Shown here one piece after another: positions 1 through 10,757 of a stretch of DNA of 64,000 nucleotides (position 1 is the first letter of the stretch; the number at the start of each line of letters is the position of its first letter). The stretch is taken from contig CM073885.1 of the NCBI GenBank assembly GCA_037176705.1, forward strand, positions 161,376,290 through 161,440,289, given 5' to 3'. The notes under the pieces were generated by a model. The model was not told where the DNA came from. It did not search any database and was given only the letters and a program-made list of their open reading frames with translations. This stretch comes from Molossus alvarezi. Taxonomy: Eukaryota; Chordata; Mammalia; Chiroptera; Molossidae. A program made the position numbers and the translations under genes.

Positions 1-1894
1 TTTATCACAGCTGGTGGGGTAAGCTTAAACTCACATTTAATGCCTTTTCGATTCGTTTAACAGCTGTGAACGTATCAGAGCTAATCTTAGCCATTTTCAT
101 CACCGATGGGCACGATTTCGATGTCACGTTCTCTTGAACGGTGTCTACATTTTCTCAGATAAATGGAAAAGTAACCTTATAAAGCAGAGTAACCTGCAAG
201 GGAAGGTAGCGGAGCACACTTGCCATGCATTCGGCTGTCTCCCCTTCCCGGGGCTTTTCAACAACACTCACCCCGAAGAGGAAATCCCGGGCTGCTGGCA
301 CGTCGGGTCTCTTTCTCGGGAGTCTGTGATGAGCGGAGTCACCTGTGAGTTGGGGGAACCAAGCCTTGGAGGAAAGCTTGGGCGCCATGAGGGGCCCATT
401 AGAAGGGGTTGTCCCTGAGCATATGCAGATGATTCCTAATCACTGCACGCTGACTGCAGTCTGTGAGACCAGACACGCAGAGGACGCTGCAGAGGCAGGG
501 CCGGCGCCGACAACAGAGACAGACCGCGAACGGTGTGGCTGCAGGCAGGGCTCCTTCTCCAGCTCCTCACAAAAGCAGTTCTTTCTGGGGAGCCTCGGGT
601 TCCTGTTTGCAGCCACCTCCGGCCACCTGAGAGCTTGAAACTCAGCAGGTCCAAAGTCAAATTCATTGTCTTCCCACCCACTCCCACGTCCCCAGATCTT
701 CGGTGGTCCCTTCAAATCTGTGCATCGTTTTCTGCTCATTTAGGCTCTCAATCTGGAAGTCTTTCTTCTTCAAGTTCTTATGTGCATTAGTTCTCAAAAT
801 CTCTCTGCCCTGCCCTGCCCTCTCCTTGTCTTCTGCCACTTGATCTATTGCAGCCACCTCCCGGGGTAGGTGTCACCTGGGCACCAGTCATGGGGGACCC
901 TGGCTCCCAGAACGCCCATGACCCTGAGTCCCCACTTTCCAGCTAGTTGAGCAGCACAGGAGCAAAACGGCAATAGTTTGTTTTCCTGGGAGAGGAGGCA
1001 GGCGCTCCCATGGAGGTGAATTCAGCATGTTTACCTTGTTGTTCGGTCTGGGAACCATTCCCAACTTACCACTCAGTGCCTTTCTAGGAATGCCCAAGGC
1101 TGTTTTCTGCAAAGGACTGGTATGATAAATTATCTTCCTAAAAGACGCAGACCTGGAATAAGCCACAGTTCACACGAGGGTGTCCGTCCAGCTGAGCGCC
1201 CTTCCTGTGCGGGGCGCTGGCCTTCCTCAGGGGCATTCCAGCCTGCCTCACACTCGCCCTGCAAAGCAGCCTCACTCTCCAGTTCCTTGTAGCCGCTCTG
1301 CTTTTGTTTAAACATCTCCATATGACATCTGTTTAACACGTGCACAGTTAGCCTTTGTGGGAGAGGGGAGTGAAACCACCTGATAAAAGACCGTGGAAAA
1401 TATCGACCGCCTTAGAGCCAAGTTTTAGGAATTCACGAGGGGGAAATATTAACCCTGTGTCACTGAGTTTGGGCTGCCATCCCAGCCTGATTTGTTATTG
1501 GACGTTTATACATTCTTACGCTGGCAGGCATGTTCAAAAACAAAACATCTGTGAGGGTGAGAGCAGAATTACTGCCTCCATTCAACCGAATAGGAAAAAT
1601 GAGACCCAAGGTGAATTTGAACTCGGAGAATTCTGCTTCAGCCTCGAAGCCAGAGTAAATCCTTGTAGCAAGCGTTTGGTCCTCGAGGGCCTCATGCTGG
1701 TGTCACACCAGAGGACACTCTCCAAATAGCAGGACGGGAATCTAAGAACCCGCCTGCATCGGCCCATGAGACAGCCTACATGGAACCTGCTCCCTCCAGC
1801 CCCTCAGTCAGACCTCCAGGAATGATCACGGTGGCTTCTGGGTCTTAATAACCACCTAGAAGGGAACCAGGTCAGAGAGACGCGAACTCTCCGT

Positions 1895-1990
1895 TATTCA
1901 GGGTGACTGTTATCCTCACAACAACCCTTGAAGCAGGTATTATTTGCTATTGCTAATTAAAGATAGGAGGTGGGTGCCCAAGAGTGTCAG
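1895..1990 (-). mobile_element. MIR fragment
   Basis: TTATCCTCACAACAACCCTTGAAGCAGGTATTATT followed by a purine-rich stretch is the reverse complement of the MIR 3' half (the 'AATAATAGTACCTACCTCATAGGGTTGTTGTGAGGATTA' region). It is an ancient, diverged copy, and the ends are approximate. Confidence 0.6.
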
Positions 1991-2544
1991 GTAAATTCTC
2001 CCCCAGCATGACTGGTCTTTATGGCATCTGTTCAGTTACATCTGCCTCCAGACCTCATGCCCTCCCTCCCCCATTCGCCATGTGGCCTGCCTCATCAGTG
2101 ACAGGTGACACTGTGATTGTTCATCCGAGACTGCCGTGGTCCCTCCCTTTGCAGACAGGGCCAGAGGCACCCAAGGCAGGATCCACGACCTGGGCTCATC
2201 TCGCATTTCGCACTTGGCCATGGCTGCAGAACCAGCGTCCATCTGCGGAGATCTGACAAGAGCAGATGCTCCCAGCCCTGGGGAGAGGCGCGTGGAGAGC
2301 ACCGGTCCCAGGCCTGACATCCCAGGCTCAGCACCCCTGAAGGGGAAACCTAGCCTCCGTCACAGAGCTTCGTCCTGCTGGAAACTCCACATTGAGGGGG
2401 GAGGGCATACATGCATTTCCCCAACCTCTAAGGCCCTGTCAGCCATGCCTGTCACCATCTCTTTGCCAGTTCAGCCCAAACCCAGCTGTGGACCATTGCA
2501 ACCACTCCCTAACCCTGGACCGCCCCTCCCCCTGCTGCTTGGTA

Positions 2545-2605
2545 CATGCACCTACATGTGTGCACATGCACATTCATGTGTATGCACATATGCAGATACG
2601 CACAC
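2545..2605. repeat. Degenerate (TGCACA)n-type simple repeat
   Basis: Alternating purine-pyrimidine sequence rich in TGCACATG, CACATATGCAG and ACGCACAC units. It is imperfect, with no clean period. Confidence 0.5.
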
Positions 2606-2946
2606 AACCAGTAGGGTTGGATCAATCCAATCACACACTTTTATTTCTATTCCTGAGCTGCCGAGTGTAGTGGGGATGGGAAATCGCACAACCGCTTGTT
2701 GGCGCATGACTGACAGGCCAGTCTCACAGAGATCAGTTTTTCTAGCCAGTTCTGTTCAGTTTGTGCGCCTGCTAAGGGTCTCTGCACACCCCAGTGGTTT
2801 TCTTCCCTCCTCCTGCAGACTCCAGAAGCTCACACCCTTTGCTTCGAACAGCAACATTGCTTATGATTTTGCAAAGAAAACCAAAGCTAGCACAAGTCAA
2901 CTCCATCAGCTTTCTGTGCCCTTATCCACAAACTTAATTGTATCTG

Positions 2947-2971
2947 CCCCCCCCCCACCACCACCACCACT
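2947..2971. repeat. C10 run followed by (ACC)n
   Basis: Ten C residues at 2947-2956 followed by about five ACC units. It is a simple repeat with no evidence of function. Confidence 0.8.
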
Positions 2972-4016
2972 GCATGCAGGCATGGAAGAGGAAGAGGGAC
3001 CGGGGCCCATCATCCGAGGCTGGCCGGTTCCCGTGTGCTCCAGCCCTTCCACCACTTCAGAGAGCCCTCATCTCCTCTCTCTTTCCCCGTCCTAAGCTGC
3101 TGCTTCTTTGTGGATCGCTTCCCTCCTCAGCCACCACGCTCCCCCCACAACAGAATTCCCTCCCTGTTCTTCCTCCCCCTGCCACCACCTCTGCCTCCCC
3201 TTCTGTTCACAGCACCTGTGGCCTCCCTCCCCCCATCCCACAGAGCCCTCGCTTTGTGGCCGTCTAGCATTGGTCCCACCACCCATGGTCAGTGGAAATC
3301 TCTAGGGCCCAAATTGCACAGGCGTGTCTCTGCCTGAATCAGAGGATGTCAGCTCTCTGCCCCCAGACTTACTCTTCTTTCTGTGGCACCTCCTTGTCTG
3401 TCATTGGTACCGCCACCCACCCAGCCCCCAAGCCGGAATCGTGGGCATCGACCTTGATGCCCCCTGCTCTCCCCCCACCTGCTCCCTTCTCTACGTCAGT
3501 TACTAGTTCCTGTGTGTCTGCATTGTGACCAGTCCTCACACTCATCCCTCCCTCTCCATGGCTGTAATCAGGCCTTCACAAGCCTCCCTGGTTCTGAGAT
3601 CTCCGAGCTCATCTCTGTGTCTGGTCTTGGCCCCTTGCCATCTCTCCTCTATGTTGCCATGGAGCATCTTTCCAGAAATTTCATCTGTCCCCTATTCATC
3701 ATTTTCTTGGACTCCCTCTGTCCCACTGAGGACATCCTTGGCATGTCCTATGCGATGTGACTTCTCATGCCTGCCCAGCCTCATCTTCCCCACCCCTTAC
3801 CTCTCACACTGTCTGCAAGCAGCCCAGTGATGGAAAGACCTTTGTTTAGTGCTGTGAGGCGAGCTCCAAGACAGGAGAATAATGACCCTCTGAGAGCAGG
3901 CTTAAGAAATAGGTCAAGAAAAAAACAAGGAAAATTTACCAACTCACTTAAAGAAGTCTCGCTGTCTTTAAATTTTTTTAATCCTCACCCAAGGATGTTT
4001 TTTTGTTTGTTTTTTT

Positions 4017-4256
4017 ATCCTCACCCGAGGACATTTTTCCATTTTTTTGTTCAGATAGAGTGGGAGGGAGAGAGAGAGAGAGAGAGAGAGAGAAGCATCG
4101 ATGTGAAAGGGACACATTGAGTGGTTGCCGCCCGCACGACCCAACCAGGGCCGGGGACAAACCGCAACCGAGGTACATGCCCTTAGCGGGAACCAAACCC
4201 GGGTATCTCTGGACCGCAGGCTGATGCTCTAACCGCTGAGCCAAACAGGCCAGGGC
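4017..4256 (-). mobile_element. VES-type SINE, class A, nested in another SINE
   Basis: A full-length minus-strand copy: head GCCCTGGCCTGTTTGGCTCAG, B-box-like GGTTTGGTTCCCGCTAAGGG, a long (CT)n stretch, and tail GTCCTCGGGTGAGGAT. It sits in the tail of the class E SINE. Flanking copies are AAGGATGTTTTTTT at 3990 and AAGGATATGTTTTTT at 4257, consistent with a target-site duplication. Confidence 0.9.
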
Positions 4257-4428
4257 AAGGATATGTTTTTTAATAATTGAGTTTTAGAGAGAGGGAGAGA
4301 GAGAGAGAAATACCCATGTGAGAGACACACTGATCTATTGCCTCCCGTTGGCACCTGACGGGGATCAATCCTGCAACCTTTTGGTGTACAGGACGACACT
4401 CCAACCAACTGAGCCCTCCAGACAGGGC
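4257..4428 (-). mobile_element. VES-type SINE, class E, split by a younger SINE
   Basis: On the minus strand the head reads GAGCCCTGTCTGGAGGGCTC with GTACACCAAAAGGTTGC after it, an older tRNA-head variant. Its tail continues at 3979-3996 (AATCCTCACCCAAGGATG), beyond the SINE inserted at 4017-4256. The element is therefore interrupted and predates its guest. Confidence 0.8.
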
Positions 4429-7302
4429 TCTCTGTCTTTTTATAGACACAAGTTTGTGTTCAGGATGCTTCCCCCGTATCTGGGCTATCCCTTTAATTGT
4501 GTGTTCTCCAGCCAAGTGTCCCTGGATCTCTGGTCATCTGTACTGTTGTAGGAAAGTAAATAGGGATGAGATTTGTCTCCTCAAATGTGGACTTGCACAA
4601 GCAATAATCTGAAGTGGGCAAATAGAAATATAAAATGAAAAAGAGCAGCTTAAATTCAGAGAGGGGATTTTTCAGCCAGTTCAGGCTCTGACTGTTGGTG
4701 TCTTTCCTGACTGGACTGTTGGGACACCAGTTACTATTTCTGTCACTCGCAGGAACATGGGTCTGAAGGGATGTGTCTGTTAATCAGAACTTGCTAGCTC
4801 TCGGCTGGGTGTCCCAGTTAAGATTTCAGTGCCGTTGACATTCTCATCAGCAGAGACAGTTGGCCGCAGAAACTCGCAGTGGTCTCCATTACCCTTCCCA
4901 TCATGATTACTCCTTTTTTGCTCCCAAAAGTCAGCATTCCAATTGTGGCATTTCTGTTCATTACAAAATGAAATCACGGGTCCATTTAATTAACACTTGC
5001 TATAAATGGTCAGTGATTCCCAAGTGCCAAGTGAGAGGGAAGAGGAGGAGCGAGGGGCCAGGCGGGGAGCCCGGCTGACGTCATCTGGCTGGACGGTGTT
5101 CAGTTCACCTCATTCGGAGGCTTCCTCCAGCCGAAGGCTTCAGGGCCTCTTGTGTATTTAATGTACGCAAATAACGACTCAGCACGTATTTATTCCTCCT
5201 TCAGACAGTGTGATCAAGTATGCGTGGCTTGGGGTCACCTGGCACAGGCTTTGTGTGACATTGCTCATGGAACCCAAAGAGCACTGTTGGCCAGGTGTGC
5301 CCTTGGCCCCAACACTGTTCCCTTTGCCTCAAAAAAGCAGCCCTAAGATCCAGTCCTGCTGAAGCTGCTGAAGAACCTGTTCAAGGGTAGGTTTCATTAT
5401 GATTGAGCTACAGTGAGGCCAACGGATCAGGACACAGCTGCTATTGATAACAGTTGGCTACGAGCAGTTCCCAAGAGGAGAGGGCACCCCAGGCCAGGCG
5501 GGGCTGCCCGGGGCACCAGGCTGTCAGCAGGCAGAGGACGGGGAACTGGGCGCAAGAGCCTGTATTGTTTCTGTGGAAGGAATGGGTGAGGATTGGCCAC
5601 TTGGAATAATTTCAGAGGACTTGTGGGCAGAGGGGCTGTCCCACGTTGTTGGTTCCTGGCCCTGGGGTGACTAAGGTAGGTGGATAGTGGCCCTGAGCGA
5701 GAGCCCCTGGGAGGAGACAGGAAAGGAGGTGGGCTGTGGATTGGGTGGTCTGCAGCTGAAAGGCATGTTCCCAGGTGAGTCCTTGAATATCTCTAGGATT
5801 TGGTTAATGTTGGGGGGCAGGCTCTCCAGAGTTAGTGAGGCCCCAGATATCAGTATTAATCCATGGTTGATACAGAACCAGACTTGGAATTGTCCATTTG
5901 GACGCTGACTCTACAAAAAAAATCACTCACGTTGGGGGGTTTGTCCAGAGACCTGGAGTTTTCTGTGTGGACTGGGTGGGTGAGGAAGCCCCACACTGGT
6001 AGTTCAAGAAATGCAACATCGCCACCTGCTGCTGAGAAGGAGTACCGCTGACAAGGCTTGCAGGAAAAGGGAAAAACAACTGGTTAAAAGGAGGAAAATC
6101 GAAAATCTCAACTTCGAACTGAAACCCCCAGAACTTACTTCTCCTCCGTACATGGCCTCGGTGCATGAGCCGAGATGTCTGAGGGCTGTTTTTCTCCAGA
6201 CACGTTTGGCTCACCAATCCCCTAGCACAGACAGGAAGTTCAAGTTGAGTCAAATATCCGAGGTTACAGAAGAGGAATGTGGTAGGCCCGGGACTCACAG
6301 GGCTTCCAGGCTGTTTCTTGGTGATAAAGGTTAACAGGAAACTGGTTTACAGTTTCTGCCAAGAGGAGGTGAGTTTTTCTTTTCGTGTGAGAATATGAGT
6401 GTTATTTCCTCTACCTTCCTGCCTCTTGGACAGACAGACAACGGAACTCCGTGGAAATGGATGCTGTTGCAAAACAAAAAAAGTATAATTTGTCATCTCT
6501 TTGCAGCTTTCCATTATTAGAGAGTTGAGAAGGGAATTGTTTGCCCAATAGACTGCTGAGAAAATTGGGACTGGAGAGACAGAATGTCTTCACTCCTAAA
6601 TTCTCAAGAATGAAAACAAATGCAATGAAGACATAAGGCGTTGCTGTGACAATGGAGTTACTTCAGACCCCACAGGTTTAGACTCAGAATTGTTATCACA
6701 GAGCTCACTGTCGAACTGAAGACGCCTCTGCTGTGACTCTGGCTTGAGGAGTCAAAGGAACCAGCAGCTTGGTTCAAAGGCCTTTCCCTTTTACCAGCAA
6801 GGGCAGGGCAGGGCTGGATGTGGAATATAAAACCCACCCCTAGGACTTTGTGATGTCTGGGATCCGGGTGTTTCCCCTCCCTCCTCATGGCCTTCGTTGC
6901 CCATTTCACTGCCGGTGAGAACTCCAGCCAGCGGCGAGTGGAGAGAACAGCTGAGAGTTCGGTTTCCTTCCCAGGCAGCAGTGTCGTGCCAGGCTCGGGG
7001 TGGTGGAGATGCCCTGTGACAGGAGTGAGCGCAGCAGCCCACTGAGACGTCCCAGGACAGACACCACCACAGGCACAGGTGTCCCGGTGGCCGGGGGAGG
7101 AGCTCTCTGTGGGGAGAGTCAGTGGAACCAGATAAAGTGCGGTGACCCTGAGCAAGGCCGAAGGGAGCAGGAGTGAGTTGGGGTGTGGAGGATTGTTTGG
7201 GGGCCTGAACAAAGCAAGTTTCATCTGTGATAGGCCACAGCCGCAAGTGGCCCAGCCATGGCATTCTTCTGAACCTTCGAGAGTGGGGCCCAAGGCTTTG
7301 TC

Positions 7303-7412
7303 ACCCTCTCCCTCCTCCCCTCCCCTCCTTTCCCTTCATTTCCCTTCATTTCCCTGGGTTTCCCCCTCTCTCCCTCCCTCCTTTTCTGCTTTTTCTTCCT
7401 TTTTCATTGTGT
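7303..7412. repeat. Polypyrimidine tract
   Basis: About 110 nt almost wholly C and T (CCTCCCCTCCCCTCC..., then TTTCCCTTCA repeats). It is not next to an exon, so it is not a splice-site tract for any exon found. A triplex-forming or simple low-complexity origin is possible. Confidence 0.7.
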
Positions 7413-7905
7413 TTTTCTGATGGCCCCTCTCCAAAAGCCCTTTACAGTGCACATAGATTTTAATTAAATCAAATTTAACTTATTTTGCTTTGCGTTGTAG
7501 AATTTGCTACTGCATTGCAAGTCACCAGTGTTAGAAAACTGAAAGTTATACAACCTGATGGTTCCTCGGCAACCGCTGCATGGAGGCGCCCGTGTCCTAT
7601 ATATAGTACCTGCTCCAGGAGGCAGATGCTTTCATTCATTCTTTCATTTATTCACTTTCCTGGGGGTTGGGGTGGGGGTTGAAGATCAGCCAGCCTTCTC
7701 ATTCCCAGGCTTTGCAAGAGTGGGGCCATGTAGTAATTTCCAAAGATTCTGTAGGCGCTCACGTGATGGTGATTATACTGATATCAGTTGATTGAAAATA
7801 TCTGCTAAATACTTGAAGTTACTCTAGATTCACTCATAGATTTGAATGAATCTGTATTGTATTACTCACAACTGCCTCTGCGCATCTTTGAAAAATGATA
7901 GAACA

Positions 7906-8114
7906 GCTTAGCTGGTGAGGCTCAATGGATTGGGCATCATCTCTTGGACTGAGAGGTCCCGGTTCAATTCCCAGTCAGGACACATGCCTGGGTTGTGGGA
8001 TCGATTCCCCAGTAGGGGGCGTGCAGGAGGCAGCTGATCCATGCTTCTCTCTGACGTCGATGTTGCTCTCTCTCTCTCTTTAAAAAATCAATAAAAACAT
8101 TGAAAAAAGGAAAG
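7906..8114 (+). mobile_element. VES-type SINE, class C
   Basis: Head GCTTAGCTGGTGAGGCTCAATGG, then GGTTCAATTCCCAGTCAGGAC (B-box region), TAGGGGGCGTGCAGGAGGCAG, and tail AAAAAATCAATAAAAACATTG. It is flanked by a perfect 15-bp duplication AAAAATGATAGAACA (7891-7905 and 8115-8129), which defines both ends. Confidence 0.92.
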
Positions 8115-8925
8115 AAAAATGATAGAACACATTATTTACTTAGTCTATAGATAAAAGATTGCTCACTGGTGGGCCATGGCCTTGACCTATGGACACAACT
8201 TGTTGGCCTTATACAATATTGGTTTGCTGTTTTTGCTGTTGTTATTGTTGTTTTAATCTGAATTAGTTCTTAGTACTTAAAATCAGTAGATTTCTTAGCT
8301 GTAGAACCACTGACCGAGTCCTACTGTCTCCTTTTACAATCTGGAAAAGAAGCCCAATGAGGTTATGAGATTGACCCTAAACCACATAGTCTGGGACCAG
8401 ATAACCAGCCTCTTGACTTCTTCCCCAGGGTTCTTTCCATCGCCTGTACCACTCGTTTCTTCTCTTCACCGTGTCCCCGGGCTCCACGAGGCAGGTGTCC
8501 AGTGCCCTCCAGGAGCTGTCACACCCACTGCGAGCTGCGTCCCTCCGGGGCTCGGCACGTCCATCCGCTCCTCTTCCCCTCTCAGCTCCTGCTCCCCAGT
8601 GCAGCTGATCCCTAGACAAGCACAAGGACCTTATCTAATTAAGGAATTTAATAAACTCAAAAGTCAGTGGGTAGAGCTCCATATAATATAAACTTAAATT
8701 ATTTCAGCATGTTTCGTCTTGAAAAAAACCTCTAAGCTCCATCTGAATAAAAATTCAATTCTCATTTGGCTTAATATGCATTAATATTGGAGTGTGGCGC
8801 TTATCACAGCTGTTGGATGTGCAGAAATCAGATGGTACATCACCACCTTCAGGAAGATAGGTCCTAAACGTTTCTAAGAGAAATAGGGCCCCCTGATTTG
8901 ATTATGCAGGAGAAATTATCTTTTA

Positions 8926-9107
8926 CTTTTTATTAAAATTTTTTTTTTCTTTATTGATTTTTAGAGAGAGAAGAAGGGAGAGGGAGAGAGAAACATCGCC
9001 TGACTGGGGACCCGGCTCACACTGGGCATGTATCCTGACTGGGAATCGAACCGGCGACCTCTTGGTGCATAGGTCGACACTCAACCACTGAGCCACACTG
9101 GCTGGGC
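8926..9107 (-). mobile_element. VES-type SINE, class C, older copy
   Basis: On the minus strand it runs from GCCCAGCCAGTGTGGCTCAG (right end) through GGTTCGATTCCCAGTCAGG to an A-rich tail. The proposed duplications are GAGAAATTATCTTTTA (8910) and GAGAACGTATCTTCTA (9108), 13 of 16 identical, so the copy is fairly old. Confidence 0.85.
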
Positions 9108-9136
9108 GAGAACGTATCTTCTAAAAATCCAACTCA

Positions 9137-9374
9137 GCCCTGGCTGGTTTGGCTCAGCAGTGAGAGCATCGGCCCATGGACCAGAGAGACCCGGGTACGG
9201 TTCCCGCTAAGGGCACATACCTCAGTTGCAGTTTGTCCCCGGTTCTGGTTGGGGTCATGTGGGTGGCAACCACTCAGTGTGTCCCTCTCACATTGATGTT
9301 TCTCTCTCTTCCTCCCTCTCTCCCTCCTCTATCTGAAGATAAATGCAAAAATGTCCTCGGCTGAGGGTTAAAAA
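9137..9374 (+). mobile_element. VES-type SINE, class A
   Basis: Head GCCCTGGCTGGTTTGGCTCAG, body CGCTAAGGGCACATACCTCAG, tail ATGTCCTCGGCTGAGGGTTA plus A's. It is flanked by perfect 14-bp copies of AAAAATCCAACTCA (9123-9136 and 9375-9388). The second copy is also the left flank of the next SINE. Confidence 0.92.
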
Positions 9375-9391
9375 AAAAATCCAACTCAAAT

Positions 9392-9639
9392 GCCCTGGCC
9401 AGTGTGGTTAAGTGGTTAGAGCATCAGCCTGCAGATCTAAGGATCATGAGTTCAGTTCCCACTTAAGGGCACATACCTGAGTTGCAGGTTGGATCCCCAG
9501 CCCTGGTGGTCAGGGCCGTGCAGGAGGCAACCAATCAATGTGTCTCTCTCACACTGATGTTTCTCTCTCTCCCTCTATCTTCCACTCTATGTAAAAATCA
9601 ATGGAAAAGTATCCTTGGGTGAGGATTAACCAAAAGAAA
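9392..9639 (+). mobile_element. VES-type SINE, class B, inserted at the same target as its neighbour
   Basis: Head GCCCTGGCCAGTGTGGTTAAG, body TTAAGGGCACATACCTGAG, then CAACCAATCAATGTGTCTCTC, tail ATGGAAAAGTATCCTTGGG. The right flank repeats AAAAATCCAACTCA (9640-9653), the third copy of this 14-mer in 530 bp. Confidence 0.92.
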
Positions 9640-10016
9640 AAAAATCCAACTCAGCAGTGATTAGGACAAACAAGTAACATATTATTGAAAACAAATATTT
9701 TAAAAATTGGAAAGCAGGTAAGGAGAAAGAAAGCAGAGGGTCGAGTTTAAGTCTACTCGAAGCTGCTGGTGGCAGGACCAGTTCTTGGCACCGTAAGGGC
9801 TGTCGGGCATGACGGTCCTCACCCACTGTCTGTGGACTTGAAACACCCTGTGTTCTCCACAAGGAAATCGTATGAAAATAACAGATGATGCCTTTTTCTT
9901 GTGTTCAGTTAGGAATGAGATCTAATCCTCAGCGTTGAATCCCGGGGCTCAGAGCACTGTGGGTCGTCTGCTTGGTCAGTGCTTCTGTGATTCATCTGCG
10001 GTTTTTCCTCTTTCAG

Positions 10017-10101
10017 ATTCTACATAGAAAGCATTTCATACCTAAAGGATAATGCCACCATTGAGCTCTTCTTTCTGAATGCGAAGTCCTGTATCTACAA
10101 G
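10017..10101 (+). CDS. FRMD4A: FRMD4A coding exon (a): FERM F1/F2 boundary
   Basis: This 85-nt exon starts with the last base of a split Arg codon (AG|A in the human gene), followed by 28 full codons beginning FYIESISYLK and ending NAKSCIYK. The acceptor is TTTCAG at 10011-10016 after a T/C-rich tract; the donor is AAG|GTAAGA at 10102. FYIES... LFFLNAK is where the ubiquitin-like F1 lobe passes into the helical F2 (acyl-CoA-binding-like) lobe of the FERM domain. FRMD4B differs here (SFLKDKNTVE, NAKACVHK), so the assignment to FRMD4A is firm. The length is not a multiple of three, so skipping would shift the frame. No substitution relative to the human protein is apparent from memory. Confidence 0.97.
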
Positions 10102-10502
10102 GTAAGAACGTCCTCTTCCTCTTCAGCGTTTCCCACTGAAATAGGAATGTATTTGAAGCTGGAAATCCCAGGTTCTTGCCTCTAATGTGATTTTTGTGGA
10201 TTACTAGGAGTATCTGATCAATCAATTCCTGTTAATAAATGAGAACTCCATGAAATTAGAACTACCAGTTTAATAATGTGACTCCTTTTGATCCCATCAC
10301 TGTTTTTGGCTCCTTGAGGTGTTCTTTAACCTGCTCTTAGGGTCTCCTTAACCTGGCTGCTGACAGAGCGAGGAAACCCAGACAAGTATGACAAATGCCT
10401 AGTCAACTTAGGTCTTGCTAGTATGAATGAACTTGCGAACAATGCATCTGTTTCTCACCATTTTTAGACGTTCTAGCAGTATCTGTCAAAGAGATGCTAT
10501 TG

Positions 10503-10725
10503 CCCTGGCCGGTTTGGCTCAGTGGTTAGTGTTGGCCTGCAGACCGGTGAGTCTCGGGTTTGATTCTGGTCAAGGGCACGTACCTCAGTTGTGGTTCGGT
10601 CCCCAGCCCTGGTGGAGTTGTGCTGGAGGCAGCCAGTCGATGTGTCTCTCTCATATCAATGTTTCTCTCTCTCTGAGAAAATCAATGGAAAAATATCCTC
10701 AGGTGAGGATTTAAAAAAAAAAAAA
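10503..10725 (+). mobile_element. VES-type SINE, class B
   Basis: Head GCCCTGGCCGGTTTGGCTCAG, body TGGTCAAGGGCACGTACCTC, tail ATATCCTCAGGTGAGGATTT plus A14. Target-site copies are AGAGATGCTATTG (10490) and AGAGGGATGCTATTG (10726). Confidence 0.92.
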
Positions 10726-10757
10726 AGAGGGATGCTATTGGACTTTGGGGGGGACAC

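Larger units (their letters stand above)
1..10016 (+). other. FRMD4A: Intron of FRMD4A (3' part), upstream of the first exon seen
   Basis: No exon was recognised here. Contents: a worn MIR at about 1895, a GT/CA-rich patch near 2545-2605, a C10 plus (ACC)n run at 2947, nested SINEs at 3979-4428, a pyrimidine-rich tract at 7303-7412, and SINEs at 7906, 8926, 9137 and 9392. The interval 4430-7890 has no young SINE. Nothing identifiable was seen at 1-1890, 4430-7300 or 8130-8900 apart from an AT-rich stretch at 8620-8830 that could be conserved non-coding DNA. The intron ends in a pyrimidine-rich tract and TTTCAG at 10011-10016. Confidence 0.85.

Noticed and set aside
5..69. Inverted repeat TCACAGCTG ... 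CAGCTGTGA near the window start
   Set aside because: Nine base pairs with a 47-bp loop, easily due to chance. CAGCTG is a common E-box sequence.
2136..3095. A 319-codon open frame on the + strand, the longest in the window
   Set aside because: It crosses a CA-rich simple repeat and a C10/(ACC)n run, has no recognisable domain, no splice-consistent neighbours and low-complexity composition. Chance openness is more likely than a gene.
6658..7293. A 211-codon open frame on the minus strand, with a second long overlapping frame
   Set aside because: There is no recognisable protein similarity, two frames of the same strand are open over the same bases, and no exon of FRMD4A is expected here.
1..10016. 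Upstream FRMD4A exons (F1 lobe, for example the GIAFTDETGHLNWLQLD region)
   Set aside because: No matching coding stretch was recognised. The exon preceding 10017 must lie upstream of the window.
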